From: Zygnema cylindricum
Lineage: Eukaryota > Streptophyta > Zygnematophyceae > Zygnematales > Zygnemataceae
Length of the DNA: 64,000 bases
Reading direction: 5' to 3'
Assembly: GCA_037447655.1 (NCBI GenBank)
Contig: JBBHKE010002455.1
Span: 27,252-91,251, forward strand
The notes beneath the pieces are model-generated. The model was not told the origin of the DNA and did not search any database. It saw only the letters and a list, made by a program, of their open reading frames with translations. A program made the position numbers and the translations under genes. This document shows positions 20,147 through 31,495 of the stretch, piece by piece. Position 1 is the first letter of the stretch. The number at the start of each line of letters is the position of its first letter.

Positions 20147-21462
20147 GACTGAAAGGTTGATTTCGGCTAAATGTTCTTTGAAAAAATCATATGCCAACAC
20201 GACTTGTTTTCTGGGCCCAATGATGTGCGTATCATCTGCGACCAAAGGGAAAAGGCAAGAAGGGAAGGCGGCTGCGGAGGCACGAAATGCGCGGTAATGG
20301 GCGAGGGCGAACAAAGGTCCGCCGAGAGGGTCGCCTTCGCGGGTGCCAGTGGGAGAGTTAAGAGGAATGAGATCACCATCGACTGAGAAGGAAAGGTTGT
20401 TTGTCAATGAATAGAAAGCCCTCACAAAGGGGAATAATTGGACAATCGGAGATGGAGCCGCCATAAGCTCTGAAAAAATCATGTTCCGATCCATCTTATT
20501 AAAATCATTGGAAACATCGACCTGAAGGACCAACCAATCCGGATGTACATCCAACAAAGCCCGAATCTCGTGGACCACGGCCTCATAGCCCCCCTCTCGT
20601 GGCCACTCCAAACTGATGAGGAGAAAATGTTGGTTGGAGCCGGAGACATATCGCACGAGCCACCAATCTATATAAAACCTCTCCAACGGCGATAGAGCGA
20701 ATCCCACCATTAGGTTTGGCGACTGCCACAAAACGGGACGCCGTGAGAAGATTAGAAATCCAAGGGGGAACATCCCCACTAGCAATAAGGGAACATACTC
20801 GAAAAAACACATTGAACCCCCAAGCACCCGATTCAAAGGGCAAAACGTCACGAAACAACTCATACAATGTGCCCGAGGGCCCCCCTTGCTGAATGGTGAG
20901 GAGAAGAGCTAAGAGCCTTAATAAAAACCTCCCGATCAAAAGTAAAACTCTCAAGAGGCTCAAAGGCGTGGATTGAAGGGGGTAAAGGGGAAGGGGCAAG
21001 GGGGTGGAGAGCTCAAAGGACCTCAATAGTGGAAGATGATCCGGGGGCAGGGGTGAATGGCTGTAGGGCCCGAACTGCTCGAGAATGCTCACCAACACGG
21101 CCTAAGTGAATTGCTCGACAATAAGAGGCTGGGACATCCGATGGCCTAGGTGACCGACGTTGTATGAAAGAGGTGCTCGATACCCAATCCTCATGCTCGG
21201 CGTGGAGGGCTTTCCAGTCACCACGAATGAATCGGTGACAACATGCCATAGTTTGTCTAGCCCCACTGCCCCCTCCACGACTTGGAAGGACTAGCACCCA
21301 AAGTGAGAACATAAGAAGAAGGTGCCAAGGAGCAATGTCCGTCGGGTTTGAAGAAATGTGGGACAAGGGGAGGTGGAGGGCATCTTGTACTATTGTTCTG
21401 ACAGCCATAGGAATACGGGTGTACAATTGCGGGCGAGGGGCTCCCAAATCGTAAGCCCCCAA
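20147..21462 (-). pseudogene. Reverse transcriptase domain, copy 2
   Basis: Same RT blocks as copy 1: LQVDVSNDFNKMDRNMIF, PTGTREGDPLGGPLFALAH and PLVADDTHIIGP. It also holds the unduplicated upstream part (ARPQLYTRIPMAVRTIVQDA is close in pattern to the N-terminal linker). It is broken by frameshifts near 20590 and 20890, and by the TAG after EINLSV that it shares with copy 1. It is followed by the TG...CA insertion. Confidence 0.85.
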
Positions 21463-21530
21463 AAAATCTAACTCACGGACGTAATTCCAATCCTCCTCTG
21501 TAGGGCTTGACGTGAGTGTGGTCGACGACT

Positions 21531-21735
21531 ATTGAGGAGAGGTGATAGACAAAGGACCACCTAAGGTTGTACAATGGCGACAACTCCGTGTATGAAGGGA
21601 AATACCGGCCCCCGCGGCAAAAAGGTTGTGACACCCAGGACATTCCAAACGTCTAGAAGGTTTACGAGGTTTGGGTGGAGGTGGGGTTGGAAGAAGGGAA
21701 TAAGAAGGGCTTCCAGACGTGGTTACTAAGTCACA
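21531..21735 (-). pseudogene. Retroelement N-terminal zinc finger
   Basis: The minus strand reads SRRLECPGCHNLFAAG, then SLHTRSCRHC, a C-x2-C...H-x4-C finger after a proline-rich linker (PTPPPPKPRKP). An in-frame TAG follows ITSPQ, so it no longer joins the RT frame. It is present once, outside the duplicated block. Confidence 0.7.
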
Positions 21736-21839
21736 GAAGCCATGGGAATTGGGAGGGTGAGAGGAAGAGAAAGCGTGGGAGAGGAAAAGGAACCATGTTG
21801 GATGGATGGTGAAATTGGTAGTTGGCCAGAATATAAAAT

Positions 21840-22055
21840 CAAGTTTGATGTCGGAAAAGAAGGGGGGGGGGGGGGGGGGGGGGAGAGGGGGGAAGGAGAG
21901 GGTTCAAGAATCGGTTTTGGGTGTGTAAGGTGTATATGGGGAGGGGGGTGGGCGGGTGGGGGGGGGTGGGGGGGGGGCAATGGGGGGTAATGGGTAAAGA
22001 GATGTCTTTTTTTATTTTATTATTATTTTTTTATTTTTTTTTTATTTTTTATTTC
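21840..22055. repeat. G-rich then T-rich low-complexity sequence
   Basis: Runs of G (about 21861-21882 and 21940-21987) are followed by a TTTATT-rich stretch (about 22003-22050). Proline- and glycine-rich frames here are by-products. Confidence 0.85.
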
Positions 22056-22228
22056 AAGTGATTGTGTTTGTGTGTGTGTTTGCACGTTTGTGCGTATGGA
22101 TTTTGGAACTCGCTATATGGGGGGATGGGGAATCAAGCGAATCATGGGGATGGTGGGGGAGCTAGGATGACACACCTGTGGTTTCGCCAATGTGCATGTG
22201 CGTGCTGTTGGCAGCGGCCGCAGGCCCG

Positions 22229-22515
22229 ATCCGGAGGTACATAGTTACGGGAAAGAGGTGTTGTCGCGTAGTGAGGCCGGAAAAGACAGAAAAATGGAGA
22301 TCCGGATGTACATAGTTACGGGAAAGAGGTGCAGATGGAAGTGGGGGAGGAGGGGGAGAACGGAGAGGTGGGGGAGAAGGGGGAGGTGGGGAAGAGGGAT
22401 GAGGAGAGGGAGGAAAGGGGGGAGGAGAGGGAGGAGGAGAGGGTGGGCGAGAAGGGGGAGGTGGGGAAGCAAGAGGGGGAGAAGGAGGCGGAGGGGGGGG
22501 AGATGGAAGAGTTGA
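22229..22515. repeat. 33-bp direct repeat and GA-rich tract
   Basis: GTACATAGTTACGGGAAAGA with flanking bases occurs at 22229-22260 and again at 22299-22331. The second copy runs into a GGGGAGGAGG-type purine tract ending about 22510. Confidence 0.85.
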
Positions 22516-22619
22516 AGGGGTTAGAGTGGAAATTGTCAAGTTTGGTGCGATGACAAAGCCTTTATGAGTGGTGTTCGATTCAATATGCTCTACTGTCATA
22601 TAAGATTGATACAGGGTAA

Positions 22620-23080
22620 GTGAGCTCTATTAAGAAAGCGCGATAGCAAAACCATAAGAGGACATGGGAAAAAAAAAACGAAACGCAAAAACGAAATTGG
22701 AAAATTGAATACGGGAAAGACACACTAAAATAATAAACAACGCGAAATAAACCAGCACACACATAGGAGAGTCAACAAAGGACACGGTAAAGAACAACAA
22801 ACACAAAACCAACAACAAAACAACGCACTCGAACAAAACTACCCAATCCAATAAAACTAAAAGGAAAAACACTAAATGCAACCCGTTAAATCCCCCGAGC
22901 TCGGCGAAGCACACCAAGAAAGATTCGGAACACGTCCACGATCCATAATAAAAAAAAAAGATCTGAGGATTGAATCGTGCAGACGTATAAAGCCAAAATA
23001 AATGTTGACAATAAAAAGTCGTGAGGAGAAGGGAGGAATCTTAAGCCCCCCACTCTAGAGAAAACGCCGACCGTGTTATG
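22620..23080 (-). mobile_element. 3' remnant of a second, related non-LTR element
   Basis: Positions 22890-23060 align with 15610-15800: TCCATAATAAAAAA versus ATCCAAAGCAGC, then ATAAAGCC-A-ATAA-TGTTGAC-ATAAAAAG and GGAG-GG-GGAATC. An A/C-rich 3' flank (22660-22860) parallels that of the first element. Only the C-terminal end remains, as expected for a 5'-truncated insertion. Confidence 0.5.
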
Positions 23081-24209
23081 CTACAACAATGATATAATGA
23101 TGTAATGATATTGTCGATATCAAAGTTTGAATAAAATTCCTTTCTTTTTTGGTTAGGCAAATAATTTTGTGAAGTGTGTTTTTCTTGTAGAAAAGTACAA
23201 AGACACTTGTCAAAATAGTGGAAGTTATGGTAGACAAATGTGGTTGTTAAATTAGTTACAAAAACGTTTTGCTCTCTTACCTTCAGTGACTACAACAAGT
23301 ATGGGAGCTAGAGAGCGGAGGTGGAGGCAGACTGTCCGTCCTTTTTCTTTTTCTTTTATAAAAACATATTTAAACCTAGAAAATACTCTAGAAATCTATA
23401 AATTTCAACATAAGGTGTAGAACGAACTCGGGCATTTCTATCGCATTGGGTCAACTTTTTACTTTTGGTTTAAAATAGTAATTAATGACAAATTCACATA
23501 TCAAATCTCCTTCACGATTCTCTTTTGAAATTATTTGTTCCCACACTTAATTATGCAATGCAACCATTGACATTAAAACACATAACTTATGAAATGAATG
23601 CACAATATTTGAACTTCAAACGATTATTTCCTAAAACATACACTATGTATTTTTCACCTAAAAAAAGAAAAATGATTTTAAATACTCTTTTAAATATAAA
23701 ATTGGACCGTACATTCTTGTATTTTATATGCAATTACTCGTTTGGTACATGTTTATCTTGTACAATTAGTTGTTTTAAGTGCATTTATTTTTTGCTTTAC
23801 ATCAACTTTGGTGTGTCCTGTATATATTTTACCCATTGTAATAGCCATTTACACTTCTAAGAGCCATGCTTACATGCAATTCTGTTTTACGAGAAAATAT
23901 ACAGTTCAAATAACGAGAAAAAGTTTTTGGCTTTATTCATTTGGCAAAAAAACGAACGCAACTTAGTTGAAATAACCCGACAAGATAAAAGAACTTTGGA
24001 CCGCAAACTGCGGTTGAAATACTATGTCGTTGTCAAATTCGGCCTCCTTTTCTGTTTCCTTGTTTCCATTCCCGTTTCCTGTCGCTGTTTCCCTTTCTGT
24101 TATTTTTGTCCTTTTTGTTGTTAATGGTACCCTGCAGTTGTTAACATGTACCACCACAATTTACCACGCTAATTAGGATTTACAAATCCTTGACTGAACA
24201 GAACAGGGA
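23081..24209. other. AT-rich intergenic sequence
   Basis: Short frames only. The longest (23525-23860) has no recognisable domain and an AT-driven composition. Confidence 0.35.
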
Positions 24210-24463
24210 CAGAAATTGATAACTTGACAATAGGAAATTCTTCCAAAAACACCGTCATATTTTAACGCAAAAAACCAAAAACCCTCGTGGGATATAATCA
24301 CAAGTCGATACATGTACCAAACAGGCGCAAATTTATATACCAGGCTTTCAAAATTCAAACGAGGTACAAAATCCGTACTTCCTCTTGTGGCAAAATTCTC
24401 TAAAGCCCTTATTCCTCAAAAAGATCTATCAACGTAAAAACCCCTAAATTCTCTACAGTACAG

Positions 24464-25006
24464 TACACCGCCAATCGCTATTAGCGTAAAAGCTTCTTTA
24501 CGGAACATGAATAATTTCCGTGGTTTACGCTAATTAAGAATTTGAAAATTTTGAAAAATAACATAGATTCTAATTGTTTAATAATTAATTTGGGTCTTTG
24601 AAAGAAATAAATGTCGGTCACAAACATGCTTACACTAATACAGGTATTAGTACAAAATCTGAAAAATCGTACACAAATCGTACGTTCACACAGTCGAAAC
24701 ATGGTTGCTGGACGAATATGTGCGAACGTGATATTTGACAACCTGATTTATTTTCTCATGCGTCCGCAGTTACAAAAACTCATTAATTATACTTTTTTCA
24801 CTTAAAAAAGTACAATTTTGTACGGTCTGTCACTTTCCGTACACCATACTAATTAAATTATGACGTACTTCCGTTTTGTACGGTACTAAAATATTAACCC
24901 TAAATAGAGTAAAGAAAAAATTAGAATGAACTACGCTAATGGAGAATAAAAAAAAATAAACGGGACGGAATTAGCGTACACTACGCTAATAGCGATTGGC
25001 GGTGTA
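24464..25006. mobile_element. Family D MITE (long form)
   Basis: The termini TACACCGCCAATCGCTATTA and TAGCGATTGGCGGTGTA are inverted repeats. The paralogous segment at about 31365-31390 lacks it, which supports insertion. The boundary is TA, suggesting Tc1/mariner-type targeting or a TA included in the TIR. Confidence 0.85.
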
Positions 25007-25262
25007 CCTCCATATCGTACGAAAACTACAGTACTGTACCTTGAAAAACGCCCGGAAAAAAACGCCCTGGAAATTGCTACGAAAACGAGGTTCACAAGTG
25101 TGTGAAATATATACAAACCGAACTACTGCAAAACGAAAACTTCTTCCGAAATTCTCCAAGGACCCATTTGTACGCCAAAACCTCCGCCCTTGTTTCCACT
25201 TATCCCCACACCAGCGGCTCCCGTGACGCCTCTCCAGTTCCGTTTCCGTTCCCCCGGGCACA

Positions 25263-25455
25263 AAACTGGAGAGAGAAAGGGAGAGGGAGATTGAGAGGGA
25301 GAGGGAAAGGGAGCGAGAGAGGGAGAAGGGGAAGGAGAGGGAGATGGAGAGAGAGAGGGAGATGGAGAGGGAGAGGGAGATGGAGAGAGAGATGGAGAAG
25401 GAGAGGGAGAGATAGATTGAGAGGGGGAGGGAGAGGGGGAGAGAGAGGGAAAAGG
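25263..25455. repeat. GA-rich tract
   Basis: GAGAGGGAGAGGGAGA-type purine tract inserted or expanded at the intron 2/exon 3 boundary of the pseudogene. It is absent from the paralogue near 31620. The long serine/proline frames across it are by-products. Confidence 0.85.
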
Positions 25456-26216
25456 ACAAAACCTGGAGATGCCCATTCACATGCCCAATCAAACTTGAGA
25501 AGGCGCAAGGATCACTTTTCTCCAAAGAAAAAAAAAATCAATCTCTTTTAAAATGTCGACATTGACCCCCTTCTGTCCAGAAAAAGTAAAATGTCGATGA
25601 AATGTTAGTGGTAAAGCCTAGGCTACGCAAGGGACAAAAATCTTTACGACGGTTATAACGGCCATAGAAAATTAAGCTGCGGAACATCAAATAAAAGAAT
25701 GTGATGTGGACATTATAGGGTTACATGAAACCAAAAACATGGGCAATCGGACAACAGACGTTAAAAATCAGACAGTTGAAAAAAATGAAAATGAGACAGT
25801 GGAAAGGAAAAATCACACTCTAGAAATCAAACATTGCATTGAAAATTGGAGGTCTCTCAGACATTGCAAATTCAACATGGGACGTGATACTAAAGTTCTT
25901 CATTTCAGATTTTGTCGAATTTACCATTCTACGCATAAAATACGAGGCAGACACATTCAGTGTGGACATGGATCTGACATTTGATAATGGCTTTTGGACG
26001 TAAAATGAGGAACAGTTACTACATAAGAAAAAAAATTGGACAACAAACATCAGATGTTGCAGAAACATTACCTAGATAAGACCACAATACATCAAAAATT
26101 CGACATTAGACATTATACATGAATTTTTTTGGATATTAGAGGTGGACTTTGGACCTGGAGATAAGAAAAGGACTTTGAACATTGGAAAGAACATCAAAAA
26201 TTGGACATCAGACATA

Positions 26217-26376
26217 CATCTGGCATCGACTGAGGAACACCTATCGTCAAATTCCTCATACTGAGTGGTGAACAAACCTGTTGAAAATAATTTTGGCATC
26301 TGGCATCGACTGAGGAACACCTATCGTCAAATTCCTCATACTAAGTGGTGAACAAACCTGTTGAAAATAATTTTGG
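26217..26376. repeat. 80-bp tandem duplication
   Basis: Two units (26217-26296 and 26297-26376), each starting CATCTGGCATCGACTGAGG, are identical apart from one base (CATACTGAG versus CATACTAAG). The near-identity marks a recent event. The paralogue at 32060-32150 has one unit. Confidence 0.95.
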
Positions 26377-26880
26377 CATTACTACAGCAATTTCCCCAGT
26401 TACATCCAAATAATAGAGAGAAACAGAAAACCCAAACAAAAAACGAAGAAAATCTTAGTATTGTTGGTTTTTGTCGGTGGAGCTGAATTAATAGTACCTG
26501 TTTGAAACACAGAAAAAATATGTCAAATTTAAAAAGGTATTTTTGAATCAAATAAAAAATTGGCCATGGATGACTTTGAACTAAGCAAAGTTCGAAAGCA
26601 AAAAATTATTCTAGAAAATTTTGCCAGTTACAAATGTGACTGTTGCTAATTATGTGTTCTTGTTAGTTCTATTTTTCTGAATAAATTTACCTTCACATTA
26701 GATTGCAATCAAAACAACAACAAAAAAATCTTAATCTCTATCAACACATATATCATCTTCTTTTTCCCTTTTCAAAGAGTGATGGTTACTGTATGGCGAA
26801 GAACATTCGCCTGTGAATCTTTGCATGTATAAGAAATTGCATACATTAAGCTCCTCAATGTAATGTTTTACTGCCAAGCC

Positions 26881-27093
26881 TACACCTTGAATCGCTATTA
26901 GCGTTCACGTATTTTTTACTCTTCAAACGCACTTTCTTCGTGCACACTTGTCGGATCACTAATTCGAAGATTATGATGGAAAGGTAAGATTCTTACTTTT
27001 CCGAATGGTGGTCCAAATCGGACACGTGTGCATAAAAAAAAGTCTATTTAAGTGGCGAAAAAAACATAAAAGCTAATAACTATACATGGTGTA
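26881..27093. mobile_element. Family D MITE (short form)
   Basis: Ends TACACCTTGAATCGCTATTA and ATACATGGTGTA. Shared at the same place with the paralogue (32851-33079), so it predates the segmental duplication. Confidence 0.75.
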
Positions 27094-27346
27094 GCTCATG
27101 AGAAAATTACGGGCATCGATTACCTGATGGAGCATGTCAAGGTGGAGGGATGAACAAGAAAACAATATCACTTATAATTCACAAATGAAGTTACCCATTG
27201 ATCCTTAACCTTTGGTCACCTGTGACTACACTGTTCATGGCTTGCTCAAATAAAAGAATGATTGAAATTATCGCAAAATTAAAATGTTAATAGTACGAGT
27301 TTGAAGTTGGATTACAAGGTGGAATGCTGTGCAATTCTATAATTAA

Positions 27347-27350
<4 letters not shown>

Positions 27351-27430
<80 letters not shown>
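27351..27430. repeat. (TA)40 microsatellite
   Basis: Eighty uninterrupted bases of TA, at the place where the paralogue has exon 1 of the 152-aa protein gene. The IYIYIY frames on the other strand are by-products. Confidence 0.97.
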
Positions 27431-27433
<3 letters not shown>

Positions 27434-27977
27434 TGCAGTTTTTGAGTTGTATTTCTCGTACATAATTTTTTTTTTCCGTGCGGGCTTGGGAGAAATGCAT
27501 ATGCTCCCGGCATGGTGAAAAACCGAAAACTACAAACTCTACACGGCGCCCTGGTTATTATCATATGTGAACACCACGCTGTTTATCATATGTGAACAGT
27601 TTAATTTTTTTCTTTATTTAAAGTCTGCAGCTTGAGCTTTTGCATGGCTGAAAGCTAGGGTTTTGTGAAAGTGAAAAATTAGTATCGTCGTTATGGATGG
27701 GCATTCTTGTTATAGAGAGCAAAGAGAGGATCCAAATTGCCGTACATAGAGTGTACGGACAAAATCCGTCGATCTGCACACGTCATCGCTGAAAATTTTT
27801 CGATACGCAATCTCCTCTGGATCAATGTCCAGATTCGTCAAATTTAATATAAAAATATATTTTTATGACGAGCCTGACCAGCCTAACAAACGGAAAGTTC
27901 CAAGAGAAAAAAGGAAAGCGAAGGAATCCATGCAAAACTTGGGTGTTAGCAAATTCTGCACTATTGCTACAGTAAAG

Positions 27978-28197
27978 TACACCGTGTATCGCTATTCGTG
28001 TTAATAATTGTTCCGCCACTTAAAACTTCTTTCTCCGTACACACTTGTCCGGTTTTCAATTTGAAACCTCCAATAAAAAGCTGAGAATTTTACCTTTCAA
28101 TCGCAACCGTCAGTTGCAAAATCCGACATGTGTGTACGGAGAAAAGATGTTTTAACAGACGAATAAAACATAGACTCTAATAGCGATTCACGTTGTA
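27978..28197. mobile_element. Family D MITE (short form)
   Basis: Ends TACACCGTGTATCGCTATT and AATAGCGATTCACGTTGTA, with the typical inner inverted repeat (CTTTCTCCGTACACACTTGTC / GACATGTGTGTACGGAGAAAA, shortened here). Its last TA is the first TA of a family B terminus. Confidence 0.85.
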
Positions 28198-28393
28198 GTG
28201 TTGTGTATCGGTAGCTTTTAACCGATATCCGATATGTACCTTTTTTTGACCTACCGATAGTCGATATTAAATAGCCCGTACATATTCCGTATTTCCGGCT
28301 GAAAGTACAGCATTTTTCAGTACTGTACCAAACGCCGGCGTAGCAATTTTTTCAAACCCCCCTCGGGAGTTTATCGGTTATCAGTTGTTGACG
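28196..28393 (+). mobile_element. Family B MITE, left part
   Basis: Starts TAGTGTTGTGTATCGGTAGC and continues with CCGATATCCGATATG. A family B right end is not found, because the foldback element at 28394-29782 follows. GATATTTGCGGTATATTGG near 29795 may be the continuation. Confidence 0.6.
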
Positions 28394-29782
28394 GATCAGA
28401 GGTCGCAAAAGTCAAAATTTTAGATAACCGAAACCGACCGTTTTTTTTTTCTTTAAAATCTGAGTACCCGACGCCCGACCGGGTTATGTCACGCTCAAAA
28501 ATTGTTAACCGTTACCCGAAACGCGTTTACTAAAATAAATGTTAACCGAAACTCGATTTCTCGCGACTACCCGTACCCACCCGTACCCGAATAAGTACAA
28601 AATTAATAGTACATTTCCTTTATACCTTCCACGATACCAAGAATACAAAGTACACTAATGTTGGATAGTATGGACAATACAAACCTTTCATTTTTTTTTC
28701 GTTTTTTGCTTACTCGACTGTAACAGATTTTTTTTTTTTTTTTTTCTGTGAAACAACCACCCGAATCCGCTGAGGCCCCCCAAATTTGACACCCGAATCC
28801 GTTTCAGATCCGACGCGGGCGGTTGGTTAACAGTCGGTTACGGTTTCGGTTAAGTTAAGATTGGATAATAGCCTCCAAAGCAGAGGTCACAATAGGGTAC
28901 CCGAATCTGGCCGTACCCAATTTTTATTTTGTTTGTTTTTTAATCACTAGGTTGAATCGGGCCAGCCCCCAAATTTGGCACCCAAATCTGTTCTCGATGC
29001 GACGCGGCCGACCGGGTACGGATCTGGTACGGATTCGGGTACCCGATTGTGACCTTTGCCTTCAAGTCAGAAGTAGCAATATGGTACCCGAATACATACC
29101 CGATCCGTACCCGACCTGCCGCGTCGGATCCGGAACGGATTCGGGTGCCAAATTTTGGGAGCCGGCCAAATTCGGCTGGGTGATTAAAAAAAAAAAAACA
29201 AACAAACTCGGGTACGGCCGGGTAAGCAAAAAACGGAAAAAAATGAAGGTTTCACAGGTACGTTCCACTACACCGTGAATCGCTTATAGTGTTAATGTTT
29301 TTTCCCCACTTAAAACATTTTTTCTCTGTGCACACTTGTCGGATTTTCAATCCGACGGTTCTGATCGTAAAGGATCCCACCTTCTAATTGGTATTTGCAA
29401 TCATAAACTGGACAAGTGTGCACGTAGAAAATATGTTTTAAGTGGCTAAAGAAACATTAACACTATAAGCGATTCATGGTGTACAATATAGTACCATACT
29501 GTAGTGTCCATACTATCCAACATTGTTGTAATTTGTACTCTTGATATTGTGGAAGGTATAAGGGAGACGTACCACTAATTTTGTACTTATTCGGGTATGG
29601 GCGGGTGCGAGTAGTAGCGAGAAATCGAGTTTCGGTTAACTTTTTTTTCGTAAACGGTTATCGAGTATTGGGTAACAATTTAAGAGCGTGCAATAACCTG
29701 GCCGGATTTCGGGTGTTCAGCTTTTGAAAAACATAAAAAATCGGGTCTTTGAAATATTCACTTTTGCGACCACTGCTCCAAG
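28394..29782. mobile_element. Large foldback element with nested inverted repeats
   Basis: The outer arms pair: CAGAGGTCGCAAAAGT at 28397 with ACTTTTGCGACCACTG near 29762, CGAAACTCGATTTCTCGCG with GCGAGAAATCGAGTTTCGG, and GTTGGATAGTATGGACA with GTCCATACTATCCAAC. A second, inner inverted pair joins about 28925-29030 to about 29095-29205 (TTTGTTTGTTTTTTAATCAC / AATTCGGCTGGGTGATTA). The motif TACCCGAAT recurs. No coding is seen. A family D MITE sits in the right half. Confidence 0.75.
29269..29483. mobile_element. Family D MITE nested in the foldback element
   Basis: Ends TACACCGTGAATCGCTTATA and TATAAGCGATTCATGGTGTA, with the inner repeat TGCACACTTGTCGGATTT / GACAAGTGTGCACGTAGAAA. It lies between the inner and outer right arms, so it inserted after the foldback formed. 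Confidence 0.85.
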
Positions 29783-29783
29783 T

Positions 29784-30500
29784 TTTACCCGATATTTGCG
29801 GTATATTGGTTCACATTATATACACATCATACTAACACTCCTTGCCACCAATGAGAATACCCTATGTGAGCTTATTGTCAATATGCAATACTTGACTGTC
29901 GACCGAAAGTGCGCACGTTCCATCAGGACATTAGAATCGTCTTTCAACATATTACGTGATTGGGTTAGACAATCTTTTTAAGTTTGAGGACGTGGTAGGC
30001 TGTCCACACCTCTCATGTCTTATTTCTATCGCCAATTTATCCGTCTCCCTCCGCGTGCCTAAGCTTCTGCCCCCATTCGACAAAGCAAGATGGCGAATGA
30101 TGGTTGTTGACTTCAAAACCTAACCACCGTGACACTCGATGCATATAGACGACATTCGCAATTTTGGCCTTCAACGTCCATAGTCTTAAGCTATTTCTTA
30201 AGTTTTTAAAGTATGGTGTAGTTTTTAGTGTTGTAGTAATTCTCTATTTAATTTTGTAGCTTCACTTTATTTTAGTTTTGCTTAACGTTTGGCATGTTTG
30301 AAATCCATAGGCATTTTCATCTTTAACCTTTAATGGTAGTCAACAATTTTACATTTCAATGATGTTCTGAAATAAATTGTTCTTCATTACTTTATTCATG
30401 TTTTTACTTTGTGGACATGATCCTTACCGTTTGATCATGTCTTAATCCGTGCGAATAAATTCTGTTCTCCGCAATACCATGCAAGACATTTATGGGCAGC
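29784..30500. other. Intergenic, no gene seen
   Basis: Contains possible residual family B sequence at its left end (29790-29830). The frame at 29724-29981 has no recognisable domain. Confidence 0.35.
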
Positions 30501-30989
30501 TACACCGTGAATCACTTTTAGCGTTAAGAAATAATTATTGTAAGAAAATTATTGGTGTTATTAACTCTAATTTTGAGTTTTTCGTGCTTCGGCAAAAAAT
30601 CCTTTTACTCTAATATATTCATAACTCTAACTTGGGTACATTTTTCCCTTAGTGTAGCCGGTATATCCTGTGTTCACATATCCGACGTTTGAACATGTGA
30701 AAACAGGTTACGGTGATTTTTCCTCGTCTTTATGATCGGGTTTCAAATCTGAGTGCGCTTTTACGTGGCGATGCACTCAATTTCCCGTGTCGACGCCTTT
30801 TTTGGACACTTACTCTGTACGTCTGTACGGAATAATGAGCGGTTTTCGTACGGACTGACACATTCCGTAACCAGTACCATAATTGACATAAAAAACCAAT
30901 TAGTGTTATTAATTCCATTTCAGGCTCGAGGGTCAAAATTTAGGGGCGCCGAACTAGCGTTATTAACGCTAATAGCGATTCAAGGTGTA
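30501..30989. mobile_element. Family D MITE (long form)
   Basis: Ends TACACCGTGAATCACTTTTA and TAATAGCGATTCAAGGTGTA. The interior (TTCACATATCCGACG, CTGAGTGCGCTTTTACGTGG, GATGCACTCAATTTCCCGTG) recurs at 55920-56140 and 58900-59230. Reverse-strand frames here (30730-30936) are by-products. Confidence 0.8.
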
Positions 30990-31495
30990 GTGTTGTATCC
31001 TCACTCCCATGCAAAATGTATTTTGGCAGCTAGTGCTTTATCCTCACTCCTATGGAGAACATATTTTGACAGTTGTACCATGCATAACACTCGTCCTGTA
31101 CACCCTTACCTTTTAACAAATATCATACATTCTCCATGTTTGGACTTAAAGTTTTTCATGTCAACTTGACAAGGACAACAAAGTCTTTCTCCAGAACACC
31201 GTCATGTTTTTACACAGAAACCCTCGTGCGATATAATTACAAGTCGATAGATGTAAAAAACAGGAGCAAATTTATCTACAGATTATCAAAATTCAAACAA
31301 GGCCCGCAAAAATTTCTGAACCCTTTATCCTGAAAGAGATCTCTCAATGTCAAAGCCCTAAAATCGCTACTTACTTATCGCAGAAAAACTACATTAAAAA
31401 ACGCCCTGGAAATTGCGACGAAAACGAGGTTCACACGTATGTGTTATATATACAAAGCGAACAACTGCAAAATGAAAACATCTTTCCAAAATTCT

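Larger units (their letters stand above)
15590..21735 (-). mobile_element. Non-LTR retrotransposon with internal tandem duplication; inactive
   Basis: Read on the minus strand, it holds a C2HC zinc finger, a reverse transcriptase, a CCHC knuckle and a C-terminal endonuclease-like domain. The plus-strand block 16530-18340 is repeated at 18346-21365 (1.82 kb once the 1195-bp insertion is removed), so RT and mid-region occur twice. In-frame stops and frameshifts make it inactive. The A-rich flank at 15440-15590 may correspond to the 3' UTR/tail. The domain order recalls early-branching non-LTR elements with a restriction-like endonuclease rather than APE-type LINEs. Confidence 0.85.
25157..26510 (-). 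pseudogene. Broken paralogue of the 152-aa protein gene
   Basis: An exon 3-like block (25157-25265) retains GAAGVGISGNKGGGFGVQMG in one frame, but an 11-base deletion relative to 31496-31616 separates it from FVPGGTETEL, and the stop codon has become TGG. An exon 2-like block (about 26395-26505) has lost about 36 bases and runs into a stop. Exon 1 is absent, its place taken by a (TA)40 repeat. It is therefore a non-functional duplicate. Confidence 0.75.
24210..27640 (-). repeat. Segmental duplicate, copy 1 (pairs with 31160-34050)
   Basis: It aligns in order with 31160-34050 across non-coding and exon-like blocks. Examples: CACCGTCAT, ATATAATCACAAGTCGATA, GGACCCATTTGTACGCCAAA, AAAATACGAGGCAGACACA, GTTGGATTACAAGGTGGAAT and TATCATATGTGAACACC. 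It has gained a family D MITE (24464-25006), a GA tract and an 80-bp tandem duplication, and it lacks exon 1 of the gene found in copy 2. Confidence 0.85.

Noticed and set aside
22162-22599. Proline-rich frame (145 codons)
   Set aside because: It is the complement of a GA-rich low-complexity tract, with no start context or homology pattern.
24986-25525. Leucine/serine-rich frames of up to 179 codons
   Set aside because: The bulk is translated from a GA repeat. Only the short exon 3-like part (25157-25265) is meaningful, and it is broken.
25706-25984. 92-codon frame in duplicate copy 1, with a counterpart at 31889-32080
   Set aside because: Both lie in an intron of the minus-strand gene or pseudogene, are built from GACATT/GACATC-type repeats, and do not keep a common frame.
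27312-27564. Ile-Tyr repeat proteins
   Set aside because: Translation of the (TA)40 microsatellite.
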